Source: Caldilineaceae bacterium
GTDB taxonomy: Bacteria; Chloroflexota; Anaerolineae; Caldilineales; Caldilineaceae
Length of the DNA: 64,000 nt
NCBI GenBank assembly: GCA_020634815.1
Contig: JACKBA010000002.1
Span: 310,001 to 374,000 of the forward strand
Direction of reading: 5' to 3'
Of this stretch, positions 35,701-43,565 are shown piece by piece (positions within the stretch are counted from its first letter, which is position 1; each line of letters begins with the position of its first letter). Below the pieces are notes generated by a model. It ran no database searches and had not been told where the DNA came from. It saw nothing but the letters and a program-made list of their open reading frames with translations. The position numbers were made by a program, and so were the translations under genes.

Positions 35701-36292
35701 CAGCCTGGCCATCGAACTGCCCGCTGCCACGCTCATGGCCTGCCCGGACGACAGCCAGGAGCAGGAGTTCATCGCCGACGTGACGAGCATCAACAGCTAC
35801 ATCGTCACGGAAGAAGGCGACCTGGCACTGCTGCTCCCCTTTGACAGCGGCTCCATGATCTTCACGCCGGGGACGGGCGAGGCCACCGGCGAAGGCGCCA
35901 TGACCGAGGAACCGGCGGACGACACGGCGGCGGAAGCGCCGGCGGCCGGCCTGGCGGGCACGGCATGGAACTGGGTGCAGACGCAGTACGCCAACGACAC
36001 GATCGCCGCGCCGGCCGACCCGACGCTCTACGTGCTCACCTTCGGGACCGACGGCACGGTCAGCATGCAGGATGACTGCAACGTGCTCAACGGCACCTTC
36101 ACCGAGGGCGAGAATGGCGAGCTGACCATCGACCTGCAAACGTCGACCATGGCAGCCTGCGCGCCCGAGTCGCTGCACGACCAGTTCGTGCTGGACCTGG
36201 CGGGCGTCGCCTCGTACCTCTTGCAGGACGGCAGCATGTTTGCCGCGATCAAGTATGACACGGGGATCATGGAGTTTGCGCCGGCGCCGTGA
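32735..36292 (+). CDS. Large secreted protein: three ~370-aa repeats and two META domains
   Basis: 1185 aa. TTG start set by AAAGGAG at the right spacing and by a signal peptide right after it (LTLVAALLLSILPAAVLA, cut near residue 28). Three homologous repeats begin near residues 45, 396 and 775 (LANMTYISEL, LGNMEYQSML, LANMEYSSEL). Each has an AAVLIVENGGG block and a paired cysteine in PMCCP or AFCCA. The third is cut short and followed by two META/HslJ-like domains (about 934 and 1072, each starting LAGT.W and holding DCN and MAC). Extracytoplasmic; function unknown. META domains elsewhere are linked to stress or heat-shock surface proteins. Confidence 0.88.
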   Translation: MTNRIPGWLALTLVAALLLSILPAAVLAAPATPVAQQSDAASDVLTPDALANMTYISELTPSGEATLVDGKYEDVDNRILVTLATAPIAYGTLDGQDAAAVLIVENGGGSGIFVNLAVVVDQEGTPVNVASTLLGDRVDVTSLAIDDDQVNLELIRQGPGDPMCCPTELARVSYTLDGDQLVAADETVLGQGPQVVVYEAPEGGIQITIVPPAPYEAGTAAMPTGAPLHTMVSFLGPDPTAAQSDGGPFLAVYPVDEYVQLWQDAGDATIADLVSGLQSTLDEQPATLAAPLPIVPPATGVDTAAQVSYLTGDGYRGVRFVAQSTLGGEPTGNEQLSYYFSGLTDDGRYLIGAQWPVATTAAADALDSAADDEWTPTLSSLDTAFASLIIQGPGPTLTIDDLGNMEYQSMLLEKPVLLTNGIYTETVVPDSATGVTSVQLLETPMALGYVDGFESAAVLIVENGGGTGQFVTLALVQDVGGTPVNTANTFLGDRPNVTNLAIDADGSITVDMIQVGPNDAFCCANMPMTVTYVKTGDQLVMRDQASATIDTTGYEGQVTAAVVQPTAYDNTMPPSGQGEPKHFTWTLGDTSDPGSMTGYVSVYPVEAYLAIWELQGDSFVSDTLAQLETLLSEQPADPAPPMPVLPQVGATNDFAAQVAYLDLPGGGNGVRFIGRFVQDVSPIENFQLRYIFQGLTNDGQTLVVASIPVTTTALPAEPQSMSGDEYNEFAANYESYLAETTATFNALASTDFAPDLAVLDAILQSVTPEASTNPLAPDSLANMEYSSELASDGVALLENGVYTESIAPDSASMIEIRLLPAPIAYGTLDDQDSAAVLLAESGGGSGTFIVLAVVQAPEGTPVNVANAPLGDRVQVQSLAIADNQITVEMLAQGPDDPMCCPSQQTTQVYELQGDTLALVDETTSSTESGSSASTLAGTTWVWSQTQMNDDTLKTPAVEGAFTLTFNDDGTAGATTDCNTYSGSYTEEGGSLAIELPAATLMACPDDSQEQEFIADVTSINSYIVTEEGDLALLLPFDSGSMIFTPGTGEATGEGAMTEEPADDTAAEAPAAGLAGTAWNWVQTQYANDTIAAPADPTLYVLTFGTDGTVSMQDDCNVLNGTFTEGENGELTIDLQTSTMAACAPESLHDQFVLDLAGVASYLLQDGSMFAAIKYDTGIMEFAPAP

Positions 36293-36343
36293 GGAGTTGA
36301 GGGCGTGACAAGATGACAAGATGAGGGGATGACAAAGTGAGGG

Positions 36344-36377
36344 GAGACAAGGGGCTGCGGCTCCTTGTCTCTTTTTT
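36344..36377 (+). terminator. Intrinsic terminator of the META-domain protein gene
   Basis: GAGACAAGG (36344-36352) pairs with CCTTGTCTC (36363-36371) and is followed by six T. A GATGACAA word series precedes it (about 36304-36343). Confidence 0.85.
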
Positions 36378-36423
36378 GTCGGAGGGGGCCGGTGGGTCAT
36401 AATTTCGCGTCAGAGGCCGTTTA

Positions 36424-36540
36424 GAAATCACCGGATTCGACGCAGAGGCGCCGAGATGCAGAGGCTCGCAGAGGGAGCACGCCAACGATACAGGGCTTTT
36501 CTCTGCGTTTTTCTCTGCGCCTTTGCGTCTCTGCGTCAAG
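36424..36540. repeat. CGCAGAG-word hairpin
   Basis: ACGCAGAGGCGC words (about 36432-36472) face CTCTGCG/TTTGCGTCTCTGCG words (about 36499-36538). It fills the gap before the small membrane protein. No T-run follows the right arm. Confidence 0.8.
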
Positions 36541-36601
36541 ATTGCGAATATTCAAACGGACTCTCACGCAGTGACGGGATGGTACCGGAAAGGGATCTGC
36601 C

Positions 36602-37024
36602 ATGAATCGGGGAGCGAGAATTGCGATCGCGGGCTTGCTGGGCGCCGGGCTCGGCGGCGTGCTCAGCGCGGCGGTCTATCTGTTGATGACGATACTCGAC
36701 GGCAGCGCGACGGCCGAGGCGATGGCCTTCAGCGTCTTCTTTGGCATCGGCGGCGCGGTGGCCGGGCTGGTGCTCGGGATCATCGTCGGGGCGCTCAATC
36801 TCGGCCTGGTGGGCGGGAGCATCGCCGGCCTGCTGGCCACGGGCGCGGGTATCGCGGCGTACGTCTTCGCCTACGGCGGCCCGGATCGCTACGGGTACTT
36901 CCTGAGCGAGTCGAGCATCCTGTTGCTCGTGTGCACCGTGCCGCTCATTGTGACCGGCGTCGGGGTTGCGGCCCTCAACCGGCGATTGCGCCGCCCGCGA
37001 TCGACGCCGCCGGCCGGCAGTTGA
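36602..37024 (+). CDS. Small four-helix membrane protein of unknown function
   Basis: 140 aa with four predicted membrane segments (IAIAGLLGAGLGGVLSAAVY; FSVFFGIGGAVAGLVLGIIV; GLVGGSIAGLLATGAGIAAY; SILLLVCTVPLIVTGVGVAA). Glycine-rich helices suggest close packing. An AAGGGA ribosome site precedes the ATG. No family recognised; it stands alone between the META protein and pdxS. Confidence 0.75.
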   Translation: MNRGARIAIAGLLGAGLGGVLSAAVYLLMTILDGSATAEAMAFSVFFGIGGAVAGLVLGIIVGALNLGLVGGSIAGLLATGAGIAAYVFAYGGPDRYGYFLSESSILLLVCTVPLIVTGVGVAALNRRLRRPRSTPPAGS

Positions 37025-37046
37025 AGCTGTTTTCAGGCCGGAGCTT

Positions 37047-37076
37047 TTGATCGCAGCCGCAGTTTGCGCGTACAAT
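37047..37076 (+). promoter_or_regulatory. Probable promoter of pdxST
   Basis: TTGATC (37047-37052), an 18-nt spacer and TACAAT (37071-37076) give a reasonable housekeeping-type promoter about 110 nt upstream of the pdxS start. Confidence 0.4.
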
Positions 37077-37183
37077 AGTAAATCCGCTCGATTTGCGGGC
37101 GGCAGTGAACACGGACCGGCGGGGCCAGCGGCGCTCCGGCGCAGCATGTGGCACAGAACTGGTAACCTAGAGGAGCGACAATC

Positions 37184-38116
37184 ATGAACGAGGCAAGCAA
37201 ACTCCCCGTCAACGGTACGCATAGCAACAACGACATCATCACCGGCAGCTTTGCAGTCAAGGTCGGCCTGGCGCAGATGCTCAAGGGCGGCGTGATCATG
37301 GACGTGGTCACGGCCGAGCAGGCGCGCATCGCCGAGGAAGCCGGCGCGTGCGCGGTCATGGCGCTGGAGCGCGTCCCCGCCGACATCCGCAAGGACGGCG
37401 GCGTGGCGCGCATGAGCGACCCGCGCATGATCAAGGAGATCATCGAGGCGGTGACCATCCCGGTCATGGCCAAGGCGCGCATCGGCCACATGGTGGAGGC
37501 GCAGATCTTGCAGGCGCTGGGCGTCGACTATGTCGACGAGAGCGAGGTGCTCACCCCGGCCGACGAAGAGCATCACATCAACAAGCACAAGTTCACGGTG
37601 CCCTTTGTGTGCGGCGCGCGCGACCTGGGCGAGGCGCTGCGCCGCATCATGGAAGGCGCGGCCATGATCCGCACCAAGGGTGAGGCGGGCACGGGCAACA
37701 TCGTCGAAGCGGTGCGCCACGCGCGCACGGTCAACGGCGCCATCCGCCAGGTGCAGAACATGGACGAGGACGAACTCTTCGCCTTTGCCAAGGAACTGCG
37801 CGCGCCCTATGCCCTGGTCAAGCTGACGGCCGAACTGGGCCGCCTGCCCGTGGTCAACTTTGCCGCGGGTGGCGTCGCCACGCCGGCCGATGCCGCGCTG
37901 ATGATGCAGCTTGGCGTGGACGGCGTCTTTGTCGGCTCGGGCATCTTCAAGAGCGACAACCCGGAGAAGCGGGCGCGCGCCATCGTCATGGCGGTGACGC
38001 ACTACAACGACGCGCAGATCCTGGCCGAGATCAGCGAGGATCTGGGCGAGCCGATGGTGGGCATCAACATCGACACGCTGGGCGATGCGGAGCGCATGGC
38101 GGCGCGCGGATGGTAA
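37184..38116 (+). CDS. pdxS: Pyridoxal 5'-phosphate synthase subunit PdxS
   Basis: 310 aa. Condenses ribose 5-phosphate, glyceraldehyde 3-phosphate and ammonia to PLP in the DXP-independent pathway. Key residues visible: D40 in GGVIMDV, the imine-forming lysine K97 in PVMAKARIGH and the second lysine in NKHKFTVPFVCGARDLGEA. GTGNIVEAVRH and the FAAGGVATPADAALMMQLG barrel end are family blocks. GAGGAG ribosome site. The stop overlaps pdxT by 7 nt. Confidence 0.97.
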   Translation: MNEASKLPVNGTHSNNDIITGSFAVKVGLAQMLKGGVIMDVVTAEQARIAEEAGACAVMALERVPADIRKDGGVARMSDPRMIKEIIEAVTIPVMAKARIGHMVEAQILQALGVDYVDESEVLTPADEEHHINKHKFTVPFVCGARDLGEALRRIMEGAAMIRTKGEAGTGNIVEAVRHARTVNGAIRQVQNMDEDELFAFAKELRAPYALVKLTAELGRLPVVNFAAGGVATPADAALMMQLGVDGVFVGSGIFKSDNPEKRARAIVMAVTHYNDAQILAEISEDLGEPMVGINIDTLGDAERMAARGW

Positions 38117-38718
38117 CGATCGGCATCCTTGCCCTGCAAGGAGCGTTTGTCGAACACGAAGCCATGGTGCGGCGTCTGGGAGCGCAGGCCGTGCAGGTGC
38201 GCAAGCCGGAACAGCTTGCCGACCTGGACGGCCTCATCATCCCCGGCGGCGAAAGCACGACCATGGGGCTGGTGGCGGAGCGCTGGGGACTGGTCGAGCC
38301 GCTGCGGGCGTGGGTGCGCAGCGGCAAGCCGACGTGGGGCACGTGCGCCGGCATGATCATGCTCGCCGACCGCGCCACCGGCCAGAAAGAGGGCGGTCAG
38401 ACGCTGCTGGGCGGGCTGGACGTGACGGTCAATCGCAACTACTTCGGCCGCCAGAACGAGAGCTTCGAGACATGGCTGCGCGTGCCCGCGCTGGGCGAGG
38501 CGCCGATCCGCGCCGTCTTCATCCGTGCGCCGGCCATCGTCGCGGCGGGCGCCGGCGTCGAGGTGTTGGCCACCGTGCCCGGCCGCGGCGAGGATGTCAT
38601 CGCCGCAGTGCGCCAGGGTAACATCCTGGCCACGGCCTTCCACCCGGAACTGACCGACGACCTGCGCTGGCACGCGCTCTTCCTGGCCATGGTGGAGAAT
38701 CCGGTCGCGGTGGCGTAA
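38110..38718 (+). CDS. pdxT: Glutamine amidotransferase subunit PdxT
   Basis: 202 aa. Hydrolyses glutamine and channels ammonia to PdxS. Class-I triad: C79 (WGTCAGMI), H178 and E180 (TAFHPEL). PGGESTTMG near 45-53 forms the oxyanion region. Its ATG lies within the last codons of pdxS, so the two are translationally coupled and made in equal amounts. PLP from this pair is the cofactor of SufS and the cysteine synthase further downstream. Confidence 0.97.
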   Translation: MVTIGILALQGAFVEHEAMVRRLGAQAVQVRKPEQLADLDGLIIPGGESTTMGLVAERWGLVEPLRAWVRSGKPTWGTCAGMIMLADRATGQKEGGQTLLGGLDVTVNRNYFGRQNESFETWLRVPALGEAPIRAVFIRAPAIVAAGAGVEVLATVPGRGEDVIAAVRQGNILATAFHPELTDDLRWHALFLAMVENPVAVA

Positions 38719-38838
38719 AAGCCCTGCCACAAAGACGCAAAGCACACCAAGATGCACAAAGAAATCCTGGCAGCGTCTGGCCCAGCTCTTCTTCGTGCCC
38801 CTTTGTGCTCTTTGTGGCTTCGTGGCAGGGCTTTTTTT
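38717..38838 (+). terminator. Word-repeat hairpin acting as intrinsic terminator of pdxST
   Basis: AAAAGCCCTGCCAC (38717-38730) pairs perfectly with GTGGCAGGGCTTTT (38822-38835), and the right arm runs into seven T (38832-38838). Inner ACAAAGACGC and CTTTGTGGC words extend the stem. This shows that a member of the word-repeat family carries all the features of a rho-independent terminator. Confidence 0.85.
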
Positions 38839-38881
38839 CAGAACCTATGCGCATGTAACGGGCGTTACGGACGGCTGAGCG

Positions 38882-38945
38882 GTTGCGGCGCACAATGTGC
38901 GCAACGGGAAAGTGAGTTTGACATTGAATCAATGTCGAGTATACT
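38882..38945 (+). promoter_or_regulatory. Strong promoter with two palindromes upstream of a putative RNA
   Basis: TTGACA (38918-38923), 16-nt spacer, TATACT (38940-38945). A perfect palindrome GACATTGAATCAATGTC (38920-38936) starts inside the -35 box and fills the spacer, an ideal repressor site. A second inverted repeat built on GCGCACAATGTGCGC lies just upstream (about 38882-38905). The same GACA-N9-TGTC layout occurs in the sufR promoter. Confidence 0.75.
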
Positions 38946-38951
38946 TCCCGC

Positions 38952-39236
38952 CACGTTGGAGTGATTGCGACCGAAGGAACGACTGACTTCCATGGTTATC
39001 GGGGTTTGCCACAAGGCTACGCAACTGACTTGCTTGTGTCGATAGCGGGAACTGCCAGCACGGAGCTGGCCGTTGACCCGCTGTCCATGCATGCAAGCGA
39101 TGAGCCCTGGGCAAACCTGAACTGAATCTGGCGCACGACAAGGTAGATCTACCCTGCCTCCCTGTGGCGCCGGCACCCTGACAAAATCAGGTAAGTGATA
39201 CACGCCGAGTTCATCGTTTGATGGCTCGGCGTTTTT
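38952..39236 (+). ncRNA. Putative structured non-coding RNA or leader attenuator
   Basis: About 285 nt bounded by a strong promoter and a textbook terminator, with no plausible reading frame. Pairing supports a fold. GGTTTGCC (39003-39010) pairs with GGCAAACC (39110-39117) and closes a domain holding a GCGGG/CCCGC stem (39045-39049 with 39077-39081), inside which CCAGC pairs with GCTGG. CCTGA/TCAGG forms a further hairpin near 39176-39190. I do not recognise 6S, tmRNA, RNase P, SRP or a known riboswitch. Being 270 nt upstream of the cysO-like gene, it could be a free RNA or a terminated leader. Confidence 0.6.
39203..39236 (+). terminator. Intrinsic terminator of the putative RNA
   Basis: CGCCGAG (39203-39209) pairs with CTCGGCG (39225-39231) and CATC with GATG inside it, followed directly by TTTTT (39232-39236). 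Confidence 0.88.
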
Positions 39237-39240
39237 GTTT

Positions 39241-39490
39241 GGGAAGAAAAACAAGAGGGCCGCGAAGACGCGAAGACGCAAAGGTGGCGCGAAGGAAGAG
39301 TTGGTCAAGAAAGTGAAGATAGCCGCGAAGACGCGAAGGTGGCACGAAGGAAGAGTTGGTCAAGAAAGTGAAGAGGGCCACGAAGACACGAAGACACAAA
39401 GGTGGCTCGAAGGAAGAGTTGGTCAAGAAATAGAAGAGAGCCGCGAAGACGCCAAGGTGCAAAGGTGGCTCGAAGAACAACAACTAGGGG
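39241..39490 (+). repeat. Tandem 55/63-bp repeat with GAAGACGC words
   Basis: Three to four copies of a unit with CCGCGAAGACGCGAAG, GGTGGC and GAAGGAAGAGTTGGTCAAGA. GTTGGT recurs at 39300, 39355 and 39418, so the period is 55 then 63 bp; the 8-bp difference is one internal word. A frame is open through it on both strands, but the period is not a multiple of three, so I treat it as non-coding. It separates the RNA terminator from the cysO-like gene. Confidence 0.85.
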
Positions 39491-39504
39491 AGAGTGATTG
39501 AGGT

Positions 39505-39783
39505 ATGGCGACTGTATTGGTTCCGACGCCGCTGCGGCGGCTGACTGGCGGGCAGGCAAAGGTGGAAGTGACGGGCGAGGATGTGGGCACGCTGATCCAG
39601 GCGATCGATGCCCAGTATCCGGGCGTAGCCGACCGGCTGCTCGACGACGACGGCAACATCAAGCGCTTCATCAACGTGTTCGTCAACGAGAGCGAGATCC
39701 GCGGCTTGCAGGGCATGCACACGCCCGTGCAGGAGAGCGACAAGGTCTCGATTGTGCCGGCCATGGCCGGCGGACAAGGCTGA
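39505..39783 (+). CDS. CysO/ThiS/MoaD-type sulfur carrier protein with extended tail
   Basis: 92 aa ubiquitin-like protein. VPTPLRRLTGGQ, RFINVFVNESEIRGLQG and SDKVSIVPAMAGG closely follow the CysO pattern. Sulfur carriers end in Gly-Gly, which is adenylated and thiocarboxylated; here two residues (Gln-Gly) follow the Gly-Gly. In related systems such extensions must be removed by a peptidase, for example a JAMM/Mec-type metalloprotease, before activation. No such gene is nearby. The E1-like enzyme follows after 3 nt and the cysteine synthase comes next, so the set looks like the CysO-MoeZ-CysM route to cysteine. Confidence 0.88.
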   Translation: MATVLVPTPLRRLTGGQAKVEVTGEDVGTLIQAIDAQYPGVADRLLDDDGNIKRFINVFVNESEIRGLQGMHTPVQESDKVSIVPAMAGGQG

Positions 39784-39786
39784 GCT

Positions 39787-41025
<1,239 letters not shown>

Positions 41026-41039
41026 GAAGAGGAATGGGG

Positions 41040-41204
41040 AATGGTCAATTGTCAACGGTCAATGGTCAATGATCGGGCGATTGGCGGCGAGGGTTGGATG
41101 CGATTGCTGATGCGTGATTGCTGATTGTTGATTGCTGACGGCGCGGCTGGCGGTACGTCGGCGTTGACAATTGACCATTAACCGTTGACCGTTGACCATT
41201 TTTT
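41040..41204 (+). repeat. GGTCAAT-word hairpin ending in a T-run
   Basis: AATGGTCAATTGTCAACGG words (41040-41072) face GTTGACAATTGACC / GTTGACCATT words (41163-41200); the right arm ends in six T (41199-41204). Inner GATTGCTGATTG words (about 41100-41137) form a second set. As RNA this is a terminator-like fold between the E1 gene and the cysteine synthase, perhaps reducing expression of the latter. Confidence 0.8.
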
Positions 41205-41223
41205 GAGTTGCTGGGATGCACAG

Positions 41224-42159
41224 ATGATTCGAACACTCGAACGAACCAGGAGCAATACGGGCACGATTCTCGCCCAGATCGGCAATACGCCGTTGCTGGA
41301 CCTGAGCGGCTTTGCGCGGGCGCAGGGCGTTGTGCCGGCCGTGGGCGTCTTTGCCAAGGCGGAGTGGGCGAATCCGGGCGGTTCGGTCAAGGCGCGGGCG
41401 GCGCTGCGCATGGTGGAAGAGGCGGAGACCGACGGGCGTCTGACGCCTGACAAGATCATCGTCGACAGCAGCTCCGGCAACACGGGCATCGCCCTGGCAC
41501 TCATCGGCGCGGTGAAGGGCTACCAGGTGCACCTGGTCATGCCGGCGAACGTGAGCGCCGAGCGCAAGGCGCTGGTCAAGGCCTACGGCGCGCGGCTCAT
41601 CGAGTCCGACCCGCTGGAAGGCTCCGATGGCGCCATCCATGTCGTGCGCGAGCTGGTGGCGGCGGCGCCGGAACGCTATTTCTACACCAACCAATACAAC
41701 AACCCGGCCAACTGGCAGGCGCACTACGCCGGCACCGGCCCCGAAATCTGGCGGCAGACGGCGGGCGGCGTGACGCACTTTGTGGCGGGCCTGGGCACGA
41801 CGGGCACCTTCATGGGCACGGGGCGCTATCTCAAGGAGCGCAACGCCGATGTGGAACTGGTCGCCGTGCAGCCGGAGGATGAGCTGTCGGTCATCGAGGG
41901 ACTGAAGCACCTGGAGACGGCCATCGTGCCGGGCATCTATGACGCGGGGCTGCCGGACCGCTTCCTGGGCGTGGCGGCCGAGGATGCCTGGGCAACGACG
42001 CGCAGCCTGGCGCGCCAGGCCGGGATCTTCGTCGGCATCAGCGCCGGCGCGGCCGTGCATGCCGCCATCGAGGTGGCGCACGAGTTGCGCGCCGGCACCG
42101 TCGTCACCGTCCTGCCCGACGACGGCAGCAAGTATGTGAGCCTGGGTCTCTTCGGGTAG
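41224..42159 (+). CDS. cysM: Cysteine synthase (CysM/CysK family, PLP-dependent)
   Basis: 311 aa. PLP lysine K56 in NPGGSVKARAA, substrate/phosphate loop SSSGNTGIAL (83-91) and GLGTTGTFMGTGRYLK cofactor loop. It makes cysteine from an activated serine and a sulfur donor. Its place after a CysO-like carrier and an E1 enzyme suggests it uses the thiocarboxylated carrier and probably O-phosphoserine; CysM-type enzymes do this in Mycobacterium. Sequence alone cannot exclude sulfide and O-acetylserine. ATG at 41224; an earlier ATG at 41215 is out of frame. Confidence 0.92.
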   Translation: MIRTLERTRSNTGTILAQIGNTPLLDLSGFARAQGVVPAVGVFAKAEWANPGGSVKARAALRMVEEAETDGRLTPDKIIVDSSSGNTGIALALIGAVKGYQVHLVMPANVSAERKALVKAYGARLIESDPLEGSDGAIHVVRELVAAAPERYFYTNQYNNPANWQAHYAGTGPEIWRQTAGGVTHFVAGLGTTGTFMGTGRYLKERNADVELVAVQPEDELSVIEGLKHLETAIVPGIYDAGLPDRFLGVAAEDAWATTRSLARQAGIFVGISAGAAVHAAIEVAHELRAGTVVTVLPDDGSKYVSLGLFG

Positions 42160-42164
42160 GGAAG

Positions 42165-42445
42165 AAGAGAAGAGAGAAGAGGAGCCGCGAAGACGCAAAG
42201 GCGCAAAGGTTCACGAAGAGAAGATTGAATTCTTTGTGGGTCTTCGCTTCTTCGTGACTTCGTGGCAGGAGACTCGCAAAGGCGCAAAGATTCACGAAGA
42301 GAAGATTGGCTTCTTTGTGGGTCTTCGATTCTTCGTGACTTCGTGGCTGGAGATTCGCAAAGGTTCACGAAGGGAAGACCACTTGAGAACCTCTCTTTCT
42401 CTTCTCTTTGTGCCCCTTTGGTTCTTCGAGGCTTTGTGGCTGGAT
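42165..42445 (+). repeat. GCAAAG/TTCACGAAG word repeats with an 81-bp tandem duplication
   Basis: Two tandem 81-bp copies (42195-42275 and 42276-42356) differ at about six positions; a partial third copy follows. Each holds GCAAAGGCGCAAAG, TTCACGAAGAGAAG and the mirrored TTCTTCGTGACTTCGTGG, so each can fold on itself. The gap holds no gene. Confidence 0.85.
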
Positions 42446-42461
42446 TGATAGGAGAATGACG

Positions 42462-42914
42462 ATGAAGGTCGATCAGAATGCACTGAAGTTCAACCAGGCC
42501 AGCATCATTCTCTTGCTGGTACTGGCGTTTATTCTCAATGCGGCGTGGCTGGTGGCGTTTGTGGCCGCGGTCATGCTGGTGGGGACGCTATGGCCGGAGG
42601 CGGGGCTCTTCAAGCAGATTTATGCCAAGGGGCTCAAGCCGGCCGGGCTGCTCAAGCCGAACGTCGTCGATGACGACCCGCAGCCCCATCTCTTTGCCCA
42701 GGGGCTGGGCGGCATCTTCCTGGTGTTGAGCGCGGCGGCGCTGTGGCTGGGTGCGCCGGTCGTAGGCTGGGCACTGGCAGCGACAGTGATCGTGCTGGCG
42801 TCGCTCAACCTGTTCCTGGGCTTCTGCCTGGGCTGCTTCATCTACTACCAGTTGGGGCGGGTCGGGCTCAAGCCGGCGCTGCCCTCGTGGCAGCCGGCAC
42901 GCGTGAAGAAGTAG
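42462..42914 (+). CDS. DUF4395-type membrane protein
   Basis: 150 aa with two to four membrane segments. FNQASIILLLVLAFIL near the start and NLFLGFCLGCFIYYQL near the end (two cysteines in CLGC) match the DUF4395 pattern. Start at the second ATG because the GGAG site is 7 nt before it; the first ATG is too close. Such proteins often sit beside thioredoxin-like genes, as here (14 nt downstream), which suggests a redox or sulfur-transfer role at the membrane. No function is proven. Confidence 0.82.
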   Translation: MKVDQNALKFNQASIILLLVLAFILNAAWLVAFVAAVMLVGTLWPEAGLFKQIYAKGLKPAGLLKPNVVDDDPQPHLFAQGLGGIFLVLSAAALWLGAPVVGWALAATVIVLASLNLFLGFCLGCFIYYQLGRVGLKPALPSWQPARVKK

Positions 42915-42927
42915 AGAGGGTAGCCAG

Positions 42928-43356
42928 ATGTTCGAACGTCTTGTGATCGTAGCGATTGGGGTGGCGGTTGCCGTGGCAGCCTATGCTGCGTGGCGACTCT
43001 GGCAGCGACGCCGGCTGCGTGCGTTGCAGGTGATCACGGCGCCGGTCCATTTGCCGGCAACGGTAACCGGCGGCAAGCCGGCTGTGCTCTATTTCACCAC
43101 GGACGACTGCGCACAGTGTCGCTTACAGCAGGCGCCGATCCTGGCCCAACTCCAGGCCAGGGTCGACGTGGCCGTGCACAAGCTCGATGCCATCGAGCAG
43201 GAAGCGCTGGCGCAACTCTACGGCATCATGACGGTGCCCACGACCGTGGTGCTCGACACACAGTTGCGGCCGGTGGCGATCAATCATGGCGTGGCGCCGC
43301 TGCAAAAGCTGCAAGCGCAAATCGGCGCCACGGGTGGTCAACCGCCGGTGGCCTGA
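42928..43356 (+). CDS. Membrane-anchored thioredoxin-like protein
   Basis: 142 aa. N-terminal membrane anchor (about 5-25), then a thioredoxin fold with the redox pair C61/C64 in DDCAQCRLQQAP and the cis-proline in GIMTVPTTVVLD. CAQC differs from thioredoxin's CGPC. It probably reduces or shuttles disulfides outside or at the membrane with the DUF4395 protein encoded just upstream. Its 3' end overlaps the convergent small gene by 19 nt. Confidence 0.88.
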   Translation: MFERLVIVAIGVAVAVAAYAAWRLWQRRRLRALQVITAPVHLPATVTGGKPAVLYFTTDDCAQCRLQQAPILAQLQARVDVAVHKLDAIEQEALAQLYGIMTVPTTVVLDTQLRPVAINHGVAPLQKLQAQIGATGGQPPVA

Positions 43357-43547
43357 CGAGCGTCGATCTCGCGCTTGATGCCCGCCAGGTAGTCGGCGTA
43401 TTCGGCCGCAGAGAGGAATTGCTTGACCTCGTCGAGGAGGAACATCGTCCAGGCCAGGCGTTCCTCGGCCGTCGGGTACTGGCCGATGTGCTCTCCGCTC
43501 ATTTGCAGCAGCGGGGTCAGTTCGGGGTCGTAGAGCGAGTCAGTCAT
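43338..43547 (-). CDS. Small hypothetical protein
   Basis: 69 aa, acidic and probably all-helical (TAEERLAWTMFLLDEVKQFL, YADYLAGIKREIDARQ). The only hint of a ribosome site is GAAAGGTG about 8 nt from the ATG. It follows the hydrolase gene by 18 nt on the same strand. No family recognised. Confidence 0.55.
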   Translation of the reverse strand: MTDSLYDPELTPLLQMSGEHIGQYPTAEERLAWTMFLLDEVKQFLSAAEYADYLAGIKREIDARQATGG

Positions 43548-43565
43548 GGGTAGCGCACCTTTCGG

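Noticed and set aside
38952..39236. tmRNA, RNase P RNA, SRP RNA or SAM-I riboswitch
   Set aside because: None of the hallmark sequences I know for these classes (T-arm and tag frame, RNase P core, SRP tetraloop region, SAM-I core) is visible.
39235..39501. 88-codon Lys/Glu/Arg-rich frame
   Set aside because: It is the translation of a tandem repeat whose period is not a multiple of three, with no ribosome site.
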